Assembly: GCA_018873245.2 (NCBI GenBank)
Contig: JAEMBT020000008.1
Coordinates: 10,023,172-10,087,171, forward strand
Length of the DNA stretch: 64,000 nucleotides
Direction: 5' to 3'
Source of the DNA: Archegozetes longisetosus
Lineage: Eukaryota; Arthropoda; Arachnida; Sarcoptiformes; Trhypochthoniidae
Below, in pieces: positions 34,682-47,100 of this stretch; the first letter of the stretch is position 1, and each line of letters begins with the position of its first letter. The notes below the pieces were generated by a model. It made no database searches. It was not told where the DNA came from and was given only the letters and a program-made list of their open reading frames with translations. Both the position numbers and the translations under genes were made by a program.

Positions 34682-36319
34682 ATAGATGACTAGAAATTCT
34701 AAAGTAATCAGTTCTAAAATGAAGTCTTCCTAAGACTACTGAAACAGTTGAGAGTCATTACTCACAATAGTGCACCGCCCAGCAATACCTTTCAAGCTTT
34801 TGTTTCATATTGTTTTTCTCTCTTCTAGATCCAGACAAACTCTAAAAGACACCTATTCTTACTCTACTTGTACTCAAAATATTTTCAAGTATTTTATATA
34901 TTTAATCACTTTACTTGAATTCATAATTTGGAGTGTTATTTATGACAAAAAATATCACCTTTTTTCCAAAGTACAATCAGACCCCCATTTTGACAAGTCG
35001 TCGGTGCTCTGAGATCATGTTACTAAAATGCGACTATGGAGTAGGTTATTTCTTCGAGCATAAATGCTCTTAGCAGAGAATACTGGTTATTTTTGAGTTA
35101 ACTTCTACCAAGTTTTATCAAATAATTGAATTTTACCTCTGAAAAAAGATTTAAATTATTGAAAGGTTTAAGTTAGAAAATTTCTGAAGCAAAATTCTAG
35201 TTTTTAATCCGTATTTGTCGAAATCGGGGCATTGATAAAGCTATTCGTGCACTCAAGTCTATTATCAAGTTCGAGATTCCGCTAAAACTTTTGTTGCCAT
35301 AATCCTAACGATTTAACATAATGAGCCTGATAGAAGTAGCCAGTACATTGAAAATCAGTTGCTAAAATCGCAATTTGACGTCAACCGGATTGCCAAAGTA
35401 GGGAATAGACTGTATTATTTCTGACAAATGAGTAAAGAGAAAGATAATGGAAAACCTAAAATAGTTTGAAATTAAAAAACTTATTTTAGCTTAAATTTTG
35501 ATTATAAACGCGTAATAAGAAAGTTATGTGAAGAATAACCCAAAAATGTTCATGCGTAACAAATAGCACTTTGCTTTGAGATAATCCCTAACTTGAGCTT
35601 TACTAAGAAGCAAAATAGGATTTATCTCAATCCAAATGCCAGAAAGAGATAAGACTCGTATCGAATTTTGCTGAACGCGTATTTCTGATTACAGCAATTC
35701 TCATATCAGATCCTTTTTGTTGATATCAGCTATTGTTGTGGTCAATATTATCATAAACTCAATATCAAAGCTCAATATTTTATTAATGATGTCCCTCAAA
35801 AGACACTTTCTTGCAATACATGATCATAAATGCCATTATAAAGCTATAGATTAATGCAATACATAATTCCTCTGGCCTAATTTAAAAAATAAATCTATTT
35901 TGTAGAAAATTACGTTTTTTATCAAGTATTCAAAGAGGAAAATTTCATCTAAATTAGATACTTTTATATTATAATTCTCTACAAATGGTTTAAAACTCAA
36001 ACTCAACTTAAATTCAAAAAATGAATTTTTCAAATCTTTTACAAACTTTTTGATAGAGAATTGAATGGGAAGACTTGCAATCAGTTGGGAAAAAATCTTA
36101 TTTTAAATTTGTGTGAATGGTCTGAAATTGAAGCTAAAGTAATGAAAGAAATTTAAATTTGCAAAAATAGTTGTGCATTGGTTCGAAACAAGTAATAATA
36201 AAGTAAAAAGTGTTGATCTAACAATTAAGTTTGATAGCATCACGTCAATAACATGATAGCTTAAAGTGCATTACACGGCCTATTGATTATCATAAAGTTC
36301 TCATAGTTTTAAGGGGCTC
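34682..36319. other. Distal upstream region of the LDLa gene
   Basis: No supportable exon. A perfect cAMP-response-element palindrome, TGACGTCA, lies at 35376-35383 within TTGACGTCAA. Confidence 0.45.
35376..35383. promoter_or_regulatory. CRE-like palindrome TGACGTCA
   Basis: A perfect CRE octamer, extended to the ten-base palindrome TTGACGTCAA, 2.2 kb upstream of the start codon at 37584. In DNA of this composition about one such octamer could occur by chance in the window, so function is speculative. Confidence 0.25.
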
Positions 36320-36339
36320 ATACTCTGCTAGAACGCAAT

Positions 36340-36600
36340 CTCCTGCACGTGATCATAATCACTATCTTTCGGGTGTATGTGTTGTGTTGTGTCTCATCAG
36401 ATCTTGGAATCGTTTCTCCGGTTGGGTATAACAAGTTTAAAGCGTGGGCGACGCTCACCACCAACAGCAACAATACGCACCATCACATCCAGTTTGGACA
36501 CTGAGAACGATTCAGCGCAGATAAACATCACCAGAACATTAATTTTGGCGATATTCTCTCTGTTCCGCTTAAGAGAAAGTCAAATCCTTAACTTTCAGGT
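36340..36600. promoter_or_regulatory. CpG-richer island, possible promoter or 5' UTR exon
   Basis: This stretch has about ten CpG dinucleotides and a visibly higher G+C content than the surrounding DNA (for example GCGTGGGCGACGCTCACC near 36440). It begins near an E-box-like GCACGTG (~36347). It lies 1-1.2 kb upstream of the start codon of the LDLa gene. The open frame through it (36377-36622) has no recognisable domain. A promoter or non-coding first exon is an inference from position and composition. Confidence 0.3.
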
Positions 36601-37196
36601 GTTCTTGGGATACACTGTGTGAAAGATTTTCCTATTTATCTATTGAAAAAATCTTTAGTAAAAGTTTTGGCTCGTATCGGAAGTTTAAGAAAAGTTTTAA
36701 TCTGCTTTTTCGTCGATTGAGAACTTGTTTCAGTTTTCTTCTTCTACTGCGTTTCCAATGTTTCGTTGGTTTTCACGTCTTTTCAATTGCATTTCATGCT
36801 TAAATGATAGTGTTTTGAACTGAATCCAGATCTAAACTATTTTTTGGTGGACTAGTGCTGCCCTTTTGAAGCAGAAAATAACTTGAGACTTTTAATCTGT
36901 TATAGAAGGACTGAAAAATCATTGGATATTTCAGATATTATTTGCAGAAAAGGAAGAAAAGAAAGTATTTTGTGCGAAATATCTGAGACTTGAATCAATT
37001 ATTAGACAAAATGAAGTAAGAAAAGACTATGCCTGAAATAACTTGTTAATTATGAATTACTGAACCAAATATTGGCTTTTCGTAAGTGTTACGAGAATTA
37101 TGCTAATGTTTACTCTTAAATAGCACTTTAATATTAATTTGAAATAAGAAAAAGCAAAAAGACAGATGAAGCAACGCTTTCAGTAACAAGCTTAAT
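36601..37196. other. Proximal upstream region of the LDLa gene
   Basis: No supportable exon or repeat; A+T-rich. Confidence 0.45.
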
Positions 37197-37198
37197 AT

Positions 37199-37208
37199 TA
37201 TATATAAG
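37199..37208 (+). promoter_or_regulatory. TATA-like site upstream of the LDLa gene
   Basis: TATATATAAG, about 375 bases before the start codon, with TTCACT/CTGAAC sequence ~20-30 bases downstream that could hold an initiator. The 37250-37580 stretch after it is richer in G+C and could be the 5' UTR. Such words are frequent in A+T-rich DNA, so support is weak. Confidence 0.25.
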
Positions 37209-37583
37209 ATAATATAAGTGTTCACTGAACAAAATCATCAAAATATTCGCAGACTTTCTAAAACTTCTGCACAGAGCTCTCCGAGTTGTCTAGAACTGTC
37301 ATTAGATTTGCTTAATTGGAGAGTGAGGTCCGAGAACTGATTGCGCCTGAGTTCCAAAGCGTAGGTCGTACTGATTGGCATAACGTTTGAAACAGTCTGG
37401 TATAAAATTGTGGGTTAAACGGTACTTTGCATTCTTTTCAAGTTCATTCGTCAATTGCAGTGCTAAAAGTGCTAAACTTCTCAAATAGTTTGGATTTTTG
37501 AACCAATTGAATCCAAAGTCGAAATTTAAAGTCAATTTTATGATGAATGGGGCAAAAATCTGCAGAAGTATTGCTTAACAACT

Positions 37584-38193
37584 ATGCGCTCAACAACTCT
37601 AACGTTGCTTTTGGTAGCTGGGGCCACACTTCTGGCCAGCTGTACCAGTGATGAGAATCATGTCCAACAATTGGATGAACAAATATTACTGACCTCAACA
37701 CAAGTCCCGTTGAGGTCGATCGATGAAAGTCTGGCAGGAGATGAAAATCTAGGTTTTATGAAAAAGAAGTTATCAAGCGATCAGACGATTCCGGGTCCAG
37801 TATTTATTTCACAAAATTATCGGAAATATTGGAGGCCCAGGCAGAAAAGGAGGCGTTTGAGGGGTTTGTCCAATAATAATCAGCCGCAATGGTTGGCAGC
37901 CCTATCGCTACATAATCAGAATCTTAATAATAATAATAATCTTAATTTCAATAATGATAATAAAATTAATAATGATATTAATATTGATAATAATAATAAT
38001 AATAATTTTATGAACAATGAATTTAGTGATGAGAACTCAAATAGTTTACTACCGGCTCGACATATTAGAAGATCTAAACAGTTGACACAATCATCAACTG
38101 TGAAGTCATCTAAAAGTTCGCAACAATCTGTAGATAAGGCGACTGTAAATCGTGGTCCACGCGGTACGAGACAGTACGACATTCCACAAATCG
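37584..38193 (+). CDS. Exon 1: signal peptide, basic propeptide region, Asn-rich run
   Basis: Codons 1-203 plus one base. The start gives MRSTTLTLLLVAGATLLASC, a clear secretory signal. The donor is G|GTGAGT at 38194, phase 1. The open frame runs on only to a TAG at 38214-38216. The C-terminal part (RGPRGTRQYDIPQI) is basic, then leads into the LDLa module through the spliced Glu codon. Confidence 0.85.
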
Positions 38194-41100
38194 GTGAGTT
38201 AACAGATAAAGTTTAGTTTGATTATTTGGGTACTGTGGCGGTAATGACCACGAAGCTTAAACTACTATAATTAGTGCGCGTGTCAACAATGCGAGTTAAT
38301 ATTAGTTCGTTTCAGGTTAGGTTAGATAATAATGATTGATGAGCCTCTAAACTCAAATGAATCCACATAAAGGCATTGTTGACTCTTGAAGTCATAGTAG
38401 TTTAAACCGTATTTCCATAATCAATACCGTAAAGAAATATTCTCTGCCTTTTCAACTTTTTTGAGTTAATGAAAAAAGCTTTTTTTCTATTCTGTTCTTT
38501 TCTATGTTTTCTAACATAAGAAAGAAGAAATTGTTTATTGCAAATTTGATATGCAATATTTTGAGCCAACCAAATCAACTTATGACTCTTGGGTTTAATT
38601 TTCTAACTTTTTATTAGAAAGTAGTGTTACTAGTAAATCAAAATTAAATTATTGAACTTTTTGACATGTTTAGTAGCAAAGAAAAAGGCTTGATCATTTG
38701 AATTTCAAACATTTCTATGAGTTGAAAAGTTGCACACTTCCTTAAAATCAACTATATCTGGAGCAAATTAACATTTTGCGTCTTTTTTATCAATGAGACC
38801 ACAACTATTTCCGATAATATATTCACTATAAGAAAGGCTAAAGCATTAGTTTTTCATTTTCAAACCTAAAAATGTCCTAGCTATCAATGAATTTAACATT
38901 GAATATATTGCATGCTACTTAAGTAAGATATTTATGCAATAAATAAATCATTAGAATAAAGAAAACATTAATAAAACTTGAAAGCAAAAATCATAGCACA
39001 CTTTGAGGACATAAAAGATTTGAGAAGCATTACAACAGAAATAGGAATCGATTGGTAGCAAAACAGTTTTACTAATGACATTCTAAAACATAAAAGCTCG
39101 TTTTCAAATTGATGACTATATGGAGACGTAATATCAATAATAGTACTATGAATACTAAAATCAAACTTTTAACATTAATAAAAGCTTAACACAACGTAGT
39201 TCTACTTATTAAGCTACTAGCCGGCTGCAAATTATTAACTAGCTCAAAACTCTTTCCATCTAAAACTTCTACAGATCAGACAATTTGTTTTACTTTCAGT
39301 CCTTAATGTTTTAGAGATTCACTTCGTAAGATTGCCTTTAATGACGAAACAGCACTTTTCGTCGATCCTAACTCTCTTTTTTCTCTCATTCTATAGTTTG
39401 TGTTTCTTTTTGTACTTTTTGAGGGATAGACTCCAAATAGAAAAGGAATTAATTGTATCAAAAGAAATCGTATTCTAGCTATAAATAGCTTTCTCAAAGA
39501 GAGTAAAATCGATCTTCGAAATCTATTTTTTGAATTTATTCTTATAGGCATTCAGTTTTTATAATAAAAAGTTTTTTACATCTTTGAGAAAAGTAAAGCA
39601 TTTCAAATTGACAACTAGCTGGAAATAGTGATGAAAATGTGACCTTAACATTTATAACTTGACTTGAATCAGAGTTTTATAGCAAGTCTACCTAGAATTG
39701 ATTCATTTTTTTATAATTAAGGAAACAAATTAAATGCACTTTCAACTGGAAAGTTATATCGGAACCAGTGATTCATAACTTAAGAGACACATTCCTCGAA
39801 CCAATCAAATATTGAGCAGTATTTCTCATTCTATCATAATATTGGTCTAATCCTAAGTCACACATAGACTAAATCCGTATATAATCCCATACTTGATAAT
39901 TGACAACCCAATCGATCATTTGATGACCACTTAATGCTCGTCATAGCATAACTCATTACCCAAAAAGCAAATAAAGGTCTATTTTTAATAATAATTACAT
40001 ATCTAAAAAATTTCAAGAGATGAAAAGCTTATAATTAGCCCAACAATTACATAACGATTGGCAGAATTTGATTAATTAAGCGGAAAATTGAAGCAGAAAA
40101 TTAGACTACGATTTCCCAGACTCTAGGGCTGGACCCCTGGACTCTACGCAAGGCAATAGTTGCGTAGGCGTTATCACTAGTGATAGTAGAATCAGAGGAG
40201 AAATCTTTATATGTACCAAAAAACTCTTCTACTGCACAGCCAGTGGTGATCATTATTTGCTCTACAGATGAACCCAAAAGAGAAGTCCCACGGGTTATAA
40301 ATATATGCAAACCCTCACAGAATAGTATCCAAAAAGTATTACTCTTTTGCACAATAAACAAGTATTTCCAACAAAGAACACTTCTGATCTCTTTCTTTAT
40401 CTTGTTTTCTCTTCTCAGATCTTTACAAAAACTTTTGCTTTACTTAAGATTTAGTCCAAAAGCTTTCCAGTTTTATTTGGGTAAAAATTATCTCTTCTGA
40501 TACTTTGTTTTCGTTTCTGGATCTCTTTTTGTCTTAGATATAGAGCTTAGGTGTTTTGAGGCGTATTTTTCAGTTTTTCAAGAATTAGTTTCCATTTCTG
40601 TTTATATAAGTATAAATTTCTACTAGTTATCATCTTGTTCTTCGTGAGAAATAAGTTTGCTTCCATATTTGATTCAAAAAGTATACCATACCATCTCTAG
40701 AGAGTAACTCAAACTCCATCAATGAAGTCTACACAAAAACATCTTTCTACAACTTTTACTCATCTCTTTTCCTTTAACTTAATTGTTGACCATCTCTTTA
40801 AATATCTTGTTGTATGCATTCAGCTGAAAATTGTTGTGAATGAAAAGATCGCTTCAGAAGTTTAGACAGTAATAGATTATTGGCGACAATCGTATTGCCT
40901 GATCGATTGGTGCGCGCTTAGTAGAAAAAAATTATGTTATTTTTATCCCTCAAAAATATAATAAGTTCCTCGTCGTCTAACAGATTCAACTTATTTTCAT
41001 TGATTTCTATACTTTTAAACTGTAAACCATGTAAAGCCTTATTGAATTATCTCATATTTTGAAAATTTTGTTTTTAAGAGTGAATAAAATTTTGATAATT

Positions 41101-44100
41101 TTTTTCTATTTATACTTCCATTTGTTTGAAATTTTCCGTAAACTAAATATCAAATAACTTTTGTTAAGTTTAAAATTTGATTTTGTCAACAAATTTGGCC
41201 TAAGAAGAAAGCAAATGCTGAAGAAATTAGAATAAAATTTTAGTTTTTTATTCAAGTGGGTAGAAGAAAAGAATGAGAGGCCTATAGAAAAAATACTTCT
41301 CATGAATAAGCTTTAGGCGATTCTCTAGTTATTGGTACTTCTACCTACGCACTCATTTCCACCAATTCTAAGTAAAAGCTCTTTTGGTTTTGCATCAGCC
41401 CATCAAAACTATTACGTAATTTTCACTCTTTCGTCCTATTATTTACTTTCTCAATATCGATGAGTGTATTAGTGAATCAAACAATATATATAACCATTGT
41501 TATGCAAATACATTTAAAACAGAGAAAATATTATCTTTTTCTCAATTCCGATTGGGATTCATTTTCAGAATTCTATCCAAATATGCATTTGAATAATGTC
41601 CTCATTTTTTGGATAAAGTATGAGATCCCTAGCCTTAAGTAGAATTTCTTTCAAAATTTGACTTTTTGATCTGGTTTTCGGATTCTAAGATTGAAAATAT
41701 CTCCAACTTCAATCTCAAAACTTATTTTTCGAGGCAATTTCAAATTCTTCTTTTCAGTCTTTGAATCACTTTTAATACTTTGAAAACTTTCTAAAATGAA
41801 CTAGTTTCTGCTTTAGGGTAATTTTTCTAATTTTCATATTTAGAAATTGAATTTTTTGACTAACTTATAGGTAATAAGTTTTCAATTAAAAAGAAGAGTA
41901 TCTCAACTAGATTTGAATCATTGTTCACAAGTTTAAAGAGAGAAATTTGCATAAAAATGAAGGTTTTAAGTAGATTTGAGACCAAAAGAAAAGTTGTCTC
42001 ACAAGAATTTATTCAATTCTGAAGTTTTTCTGTTATACTGTTTCCTTAAATGAATTTATTTGAGCTGTTATTTATTACCTAAACAGAACTGTCTGCTTAG
42101 AAACAGAAAAAAGCCTTCTTTAGAGATAAGAAAATAAGATTTATTTCAATTTAATTCATTTTTAGGTGAACGTTTTTTCAAATTAGTTTTTTCTGTAAGA
42201 TAAATTGAATGAAATGAGATTTTGAGTAATATTTGTATTTATAATGAGGTAAGGTAATATATTTAATTTCTGTATAGATTGACATCATTAGTGAAATTTT
42301 TAATAGACAATTAATATATTATTGACTCAAATGTTACTTTGCTTATAAATGGACTCATTACTTTCATTAGTAACAAAAGTAATTAACACTAATTAAAAAA
42401 TTTGTCGATAAAAATGTGATGAAAGTTATAAAAACAGGTCTTTTTAATTATATCTGTTAGCATAGAACCCATAAAACAAATCAAACATAACTGAACTAAA
42501 GTGTAGTAAAATTGAAAAGTAAAACTAGAGTGCATTTAAATCTAGAGTGCATTTTCGATCGATTATTCATTTATTTAATAGAAAGCATAAGTGTTTACTA
42601 CACGTGCCTAAGAAAACCACTAATTCAATGGATGTTCCAATTGTCTCCTCACTTACTCTTGAAAAACTTGTTTCTTTCTCTTTCACTACAATTTATTGTA
42701 TTCATAGATGGTAACAAATAATTGTTACTCATATATATATCCTAAATATATGGACGTATTGTTCCACTACTTGATGTATGATTTTTATGTATGATTTTTT
42801 CGGGCGCCTAAAAGTCGGCTCACGTCTGATGAGTAAGTGTAACATCTTTTCTCTCTTCTTTAGCAAACGAATCAATTTTGAAAAGGGCTTCTATTACACA
42901 CTGTTCAAAGAGATTTTATGCCTTTGTTTGATAAGTTGCCCAAATGTCACTGCTTTTACTCTACCACTGAGTTTCTCCCATTCTCTGTCTCGAGTCATCT
43001 CTTCTACTCATTGCATCACTGAATGGATCACTGAATAGTACGAGTGTTAGTCTTGACGTCATAGTGGCACCAATCATACCATCAACAAATTCCATTCTTT
43101 ACCACAATTTTACTACAATCTACTACAAGATACTATTACTATAATGGAGCGAAAGCTTTTTTCTATAAATGAGTGTCTGGAAATTACTTTCGCTTTTAAT
43201 CACTGTTTTATAACTCAACACAATATAAGCTCTGATAAATAATTGCTTTTCTAGTTTTCCCGATCTATTATTTCAGTTTTGAATAATTCTCTTTTTCATA
43301 TAGATCATGATTTTATTGCTTTTTATGACTTTATAGAAGAGTTATTTTTGGATATTTTTTATTACCAGGGAGTGACAGTTAAAAGAATTAGGTTTTCCAT
43401 AAGTCATAACTTAATGAATGACAAAACCTCAAGAATAGTTACTTACTGTGGCAATTTGTTACTTTAATTTACAATTGCATTCAATTATATTGAAACTGAC
43501 TTTTGAAAGATTGAACATTTTTTCGCCTAGCTGCTTATCACGTGATGTTTGTATACTGACATTAAATTGTTTTTTAAAACGCAATTCGATCTCAGTTGTA
43601 AAGATCTCTTTAGCATTTGAGGAATTTCTGTTTCTATAACGTTGACTTCACTATGAATTGAACTGATTGTTATTCTAAGTGGCATTTACTCTAACTTGTA
43701 ATTCAAATGTGAAAAAATCAACTGTAAACAAATAAAAATGAATAGAAATACATCGAATCAATAAAAAAACAGCCAATAGAACACCAATAATGCTTAAATT
43801 GACGTAAAGTTAATTGAATACCAGCTTGATAAGGAAAATTTCTACAAAGTTTTTTTCACATAAAACAAAAGTGTTTTTCTTACTAGTTTTGACGCAAAGT
43901 TTTAGTACGTTTTTATGTTTATATTATAATATAGTTAAAAGTTTAATCAACCTTTTAAGCAAACAATTATGAAAGTCATTACTCATTTTATGGCTTTGAT
44001 AAATTCTTTATTTTGGAAACTTAAGCAATTATTTGCTCAAAAACAAAATTAATTTGCATTTAACTCAATCTAACAAAAAGGATTTTAGCAAAAAAGTGAA

Positions 44101-47100
44101 AAAAATGATTTTTCTCAATTGAAAATAACTTATATTCCTAACTGTGCAAATATTTGATTGTTCAAAAGATTAAACAAAAAAAATTGAATGATACTTTTGT
44201 CACATTGAACAGTGACATAGAGTAAATAAGTTGTTAATTAGTATAATTAGCGTAAATAATCAAATGCACAAAGTGCAAAGTGGTGCGTATTGCGTGAAAA
44301 ATAAGTCTCACTTCAAATCATGATTATATTAGAAATTATGTCCAACTCAATTAAGAGTATGAAGAGTCGACGTATGAATATTTAAGATGTTTTTTGATTT
44401 TTTTCCTATGAAAATCTCGTCCGATATTTATGAGTGAAATCTCATTACTAACTGTAAAGCTATCAATAGTTACCCTAGTTATTGGATTCTCATTCTCTCC
44501 AGAGACTTCAATCTGTTTTCAAGCATATCATCTTTTATTTAAATGCCTGAATCTTTAACATTCAGCTAATTATAAATAATGTTGTGTTATCTGAACTAAA
44601 CTCATGACAGAAAAGCGGTTTTCATCAAAACCTAATATTGAATGCTGTGTAAGAAAGAGTGATTTAAGGGGGGTTTTTGAGGGTTGGCTTGTTTGCAATA
44701 AAGATTTATACTCTATATCTTAAACTTTGAACTTTGAAATCTGAATGACATAATTGGCTAATTACGTCACTCATTAGTAATAATCATGAGTGAAATATTA
44801 ATTGCTATTTATATGAATTCAATAAAATAATAAAGGAATTTCAAAAGAAAACTATAATTAGTAATGACGTTAATACTTTGAATGCTCTTTTGAAAGCCTT
44901 GTTAGGGCTCTATCAATAAGGGAATAACTATATTATTTTATTTAATTAGCATTTAGTTGAGAAAATTCTACAAAACAAAAATTGATTTGTAGCCCAAAGT
45001 TTACAAGGCTAACAAATAGTTATCATTAATATGTAATGTAAAAATTGGCTATTATTAGTTGTTTAAATGTGACAAGGTGTAACGCCAATAACAAGAAGTA
45101 ACACGAAAAACTTTTCTAAATTGAAATCTAATGATAAAAACCCGAATAACAGAAAACCTTACTAACGGCAATTATATACTAATGCGTTCCTAACTCTAAG
45201 TTCATTTTGCCAATAGAATAGACAAATAGCTTATCAATAATAAAACCTATTTCTCAATAGCTTTTAGTGGTGTTATCCCTAGTAATGATATGCTATATCA
45301 CTAGTAATGGTAGTCCATTCGAGTATTAAGACTTTTATGAGTAGAGCTTAGCATAAGCTCAAAAATCTGAGCTCAACTGCCCTTGAGTCGCAAAGGGCTT
45401 GGAGCTGCGTTCATACTCATAAGCTCGAGCTGAAGCCAGAGCTGAGCTTAAGAGCTTTTATAAGAATCAATATTGCTCATGTGTTGACAACTTTGCCTAA
45501 TACAAAGTTGTAAAGACTAAAAATACTAAAACTACATTTGTTTTGATAGAAAAGCTAATAAAAGGTGTTCAGGCATAATTCATTGAAATCTTACAAGCTA
45601 TATCACAAATTGAGGGAACTATTGCAAAATATTCTCAGCAAAATTTGTTAGTTAGCTTCGGTTGAGCTACACTTCAAGTTTAAAATCTTTACTTTGAACC
45701 TGAACTTGAGCTTGAGCTCAACTTTGAAGCCGAGCTTACGAGTTTACAGTTTGAGACAGAGCACAGGCTTAAGTTGTTTTATGCTGATTACTATGCATGA
45801 AGAATCTTTACTTGTAAACACAATTTGAAAAAGACTATGCAAAACAGATTGAATTTATGATTAATATTTTGTATAGACGTTGATAATTATACATTTCATT
45901 ATCTTCTAGTATTGAACTTAAGTTTGAGATCTTATTACTATTCTATTTATTAGCGCAATATTTTTCATAATTAATGTATTAATTATTCTAGTTTCTCATT
46001 TAGTTTACAAATAACTGATAATAAATGATGCATAACCTTTGTAATGAAAATTGAAGAGCATTTGTATCTAGCGTTCAAGTAGTATCTATGATTAATTTAA
46101 TATTTAGTTTTTCTGTTGATTAACATATAACGCGAATAAAAGTTTATACTCATTTATTATCATTTTTTAGTAACGTATTCAGATACTTAATCAATACTAG
46201 ATTGCACATCGATTCAAAATAACTAAATTATAGTAATAAAATATAGCAAACTCACAAACTTTATTTTCAAGGCTCCAATAACTTTAGTCATTAATTATTT
46301 ATATTATAGACTCTCATTTTAATATTATATTGGACATTGACGGATAAACTTGAAATATAACATCTTGTAATTGACTGATGTGTCAAATGGCATTCAATTT
46401 TGACGATTTAAGTCACTATTGTTGCGAATGGTCAAGTTTAAAACCAATTTAGCTATTTTGAAATCTAATGATAAATTTATGTTGAATTTATTATTAAGTT
46501 TTGTAATTTCAGAGAAAATTTAGTATAGTTAACAATGTTTTAAATTATCATAGTCTTACTAAATGCCATGCAAAATTCAACTCAATTTTGCTTATAAAAT
46601 AAGTTATATGATTAATGAAAATGCCTGAATCCCGCGAGTCTTCAAATTTGACTTTATGTCAATATCAAACATCTTATTACTGTTTCATTCCTTATTAAAA
46701 CAATTGAACCAAAGAGAGATGGCAGAAACAATTATAGTTACTATGCACACAAAATGTTTATATCAACCAAATCAATTATTTACACCAAATCACGTTCTAA
46801 TCATTAATCATAACTATTCGAGTAATTATCGTAAGAAGAACTAGTCTTAACAACTCTCACATCAAACTATTCATATTTATGTCTTGCCTTGTTCTGTTAA
46901 TAATTAATTACATGAATATTATTTGAAATGTTGGCTTTGATGACATATTAATAACAATTGGATCATTAGTGAAGTTACTGGATTCTCATATTTCATACTA
47001 ACTCAATTAGTATGCTGAATATTGTTAAATTTTAATTAAACATTAATTGCAACAAATGCTATAAATTGTAAATATTTCATATTCAAATGTTTTAATCAAT

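Noticed and set aside
36377..36622. + strand 81-codon open frame
   Set aside because: No signal peptide or domain; better explained as part of a CpG-richer upstream island.
37302..37535. Minus-strand 77-codon open frame
   Set aside because: Lies in the probable 5' UTR of the LDLa gene and has no recognisable family pattern.
37916..38182. Minus-strand Leu-rich open frame
   Set aside because: Antisense shadow of exon 1, with the Asn-codon run read as Leu/Ile.
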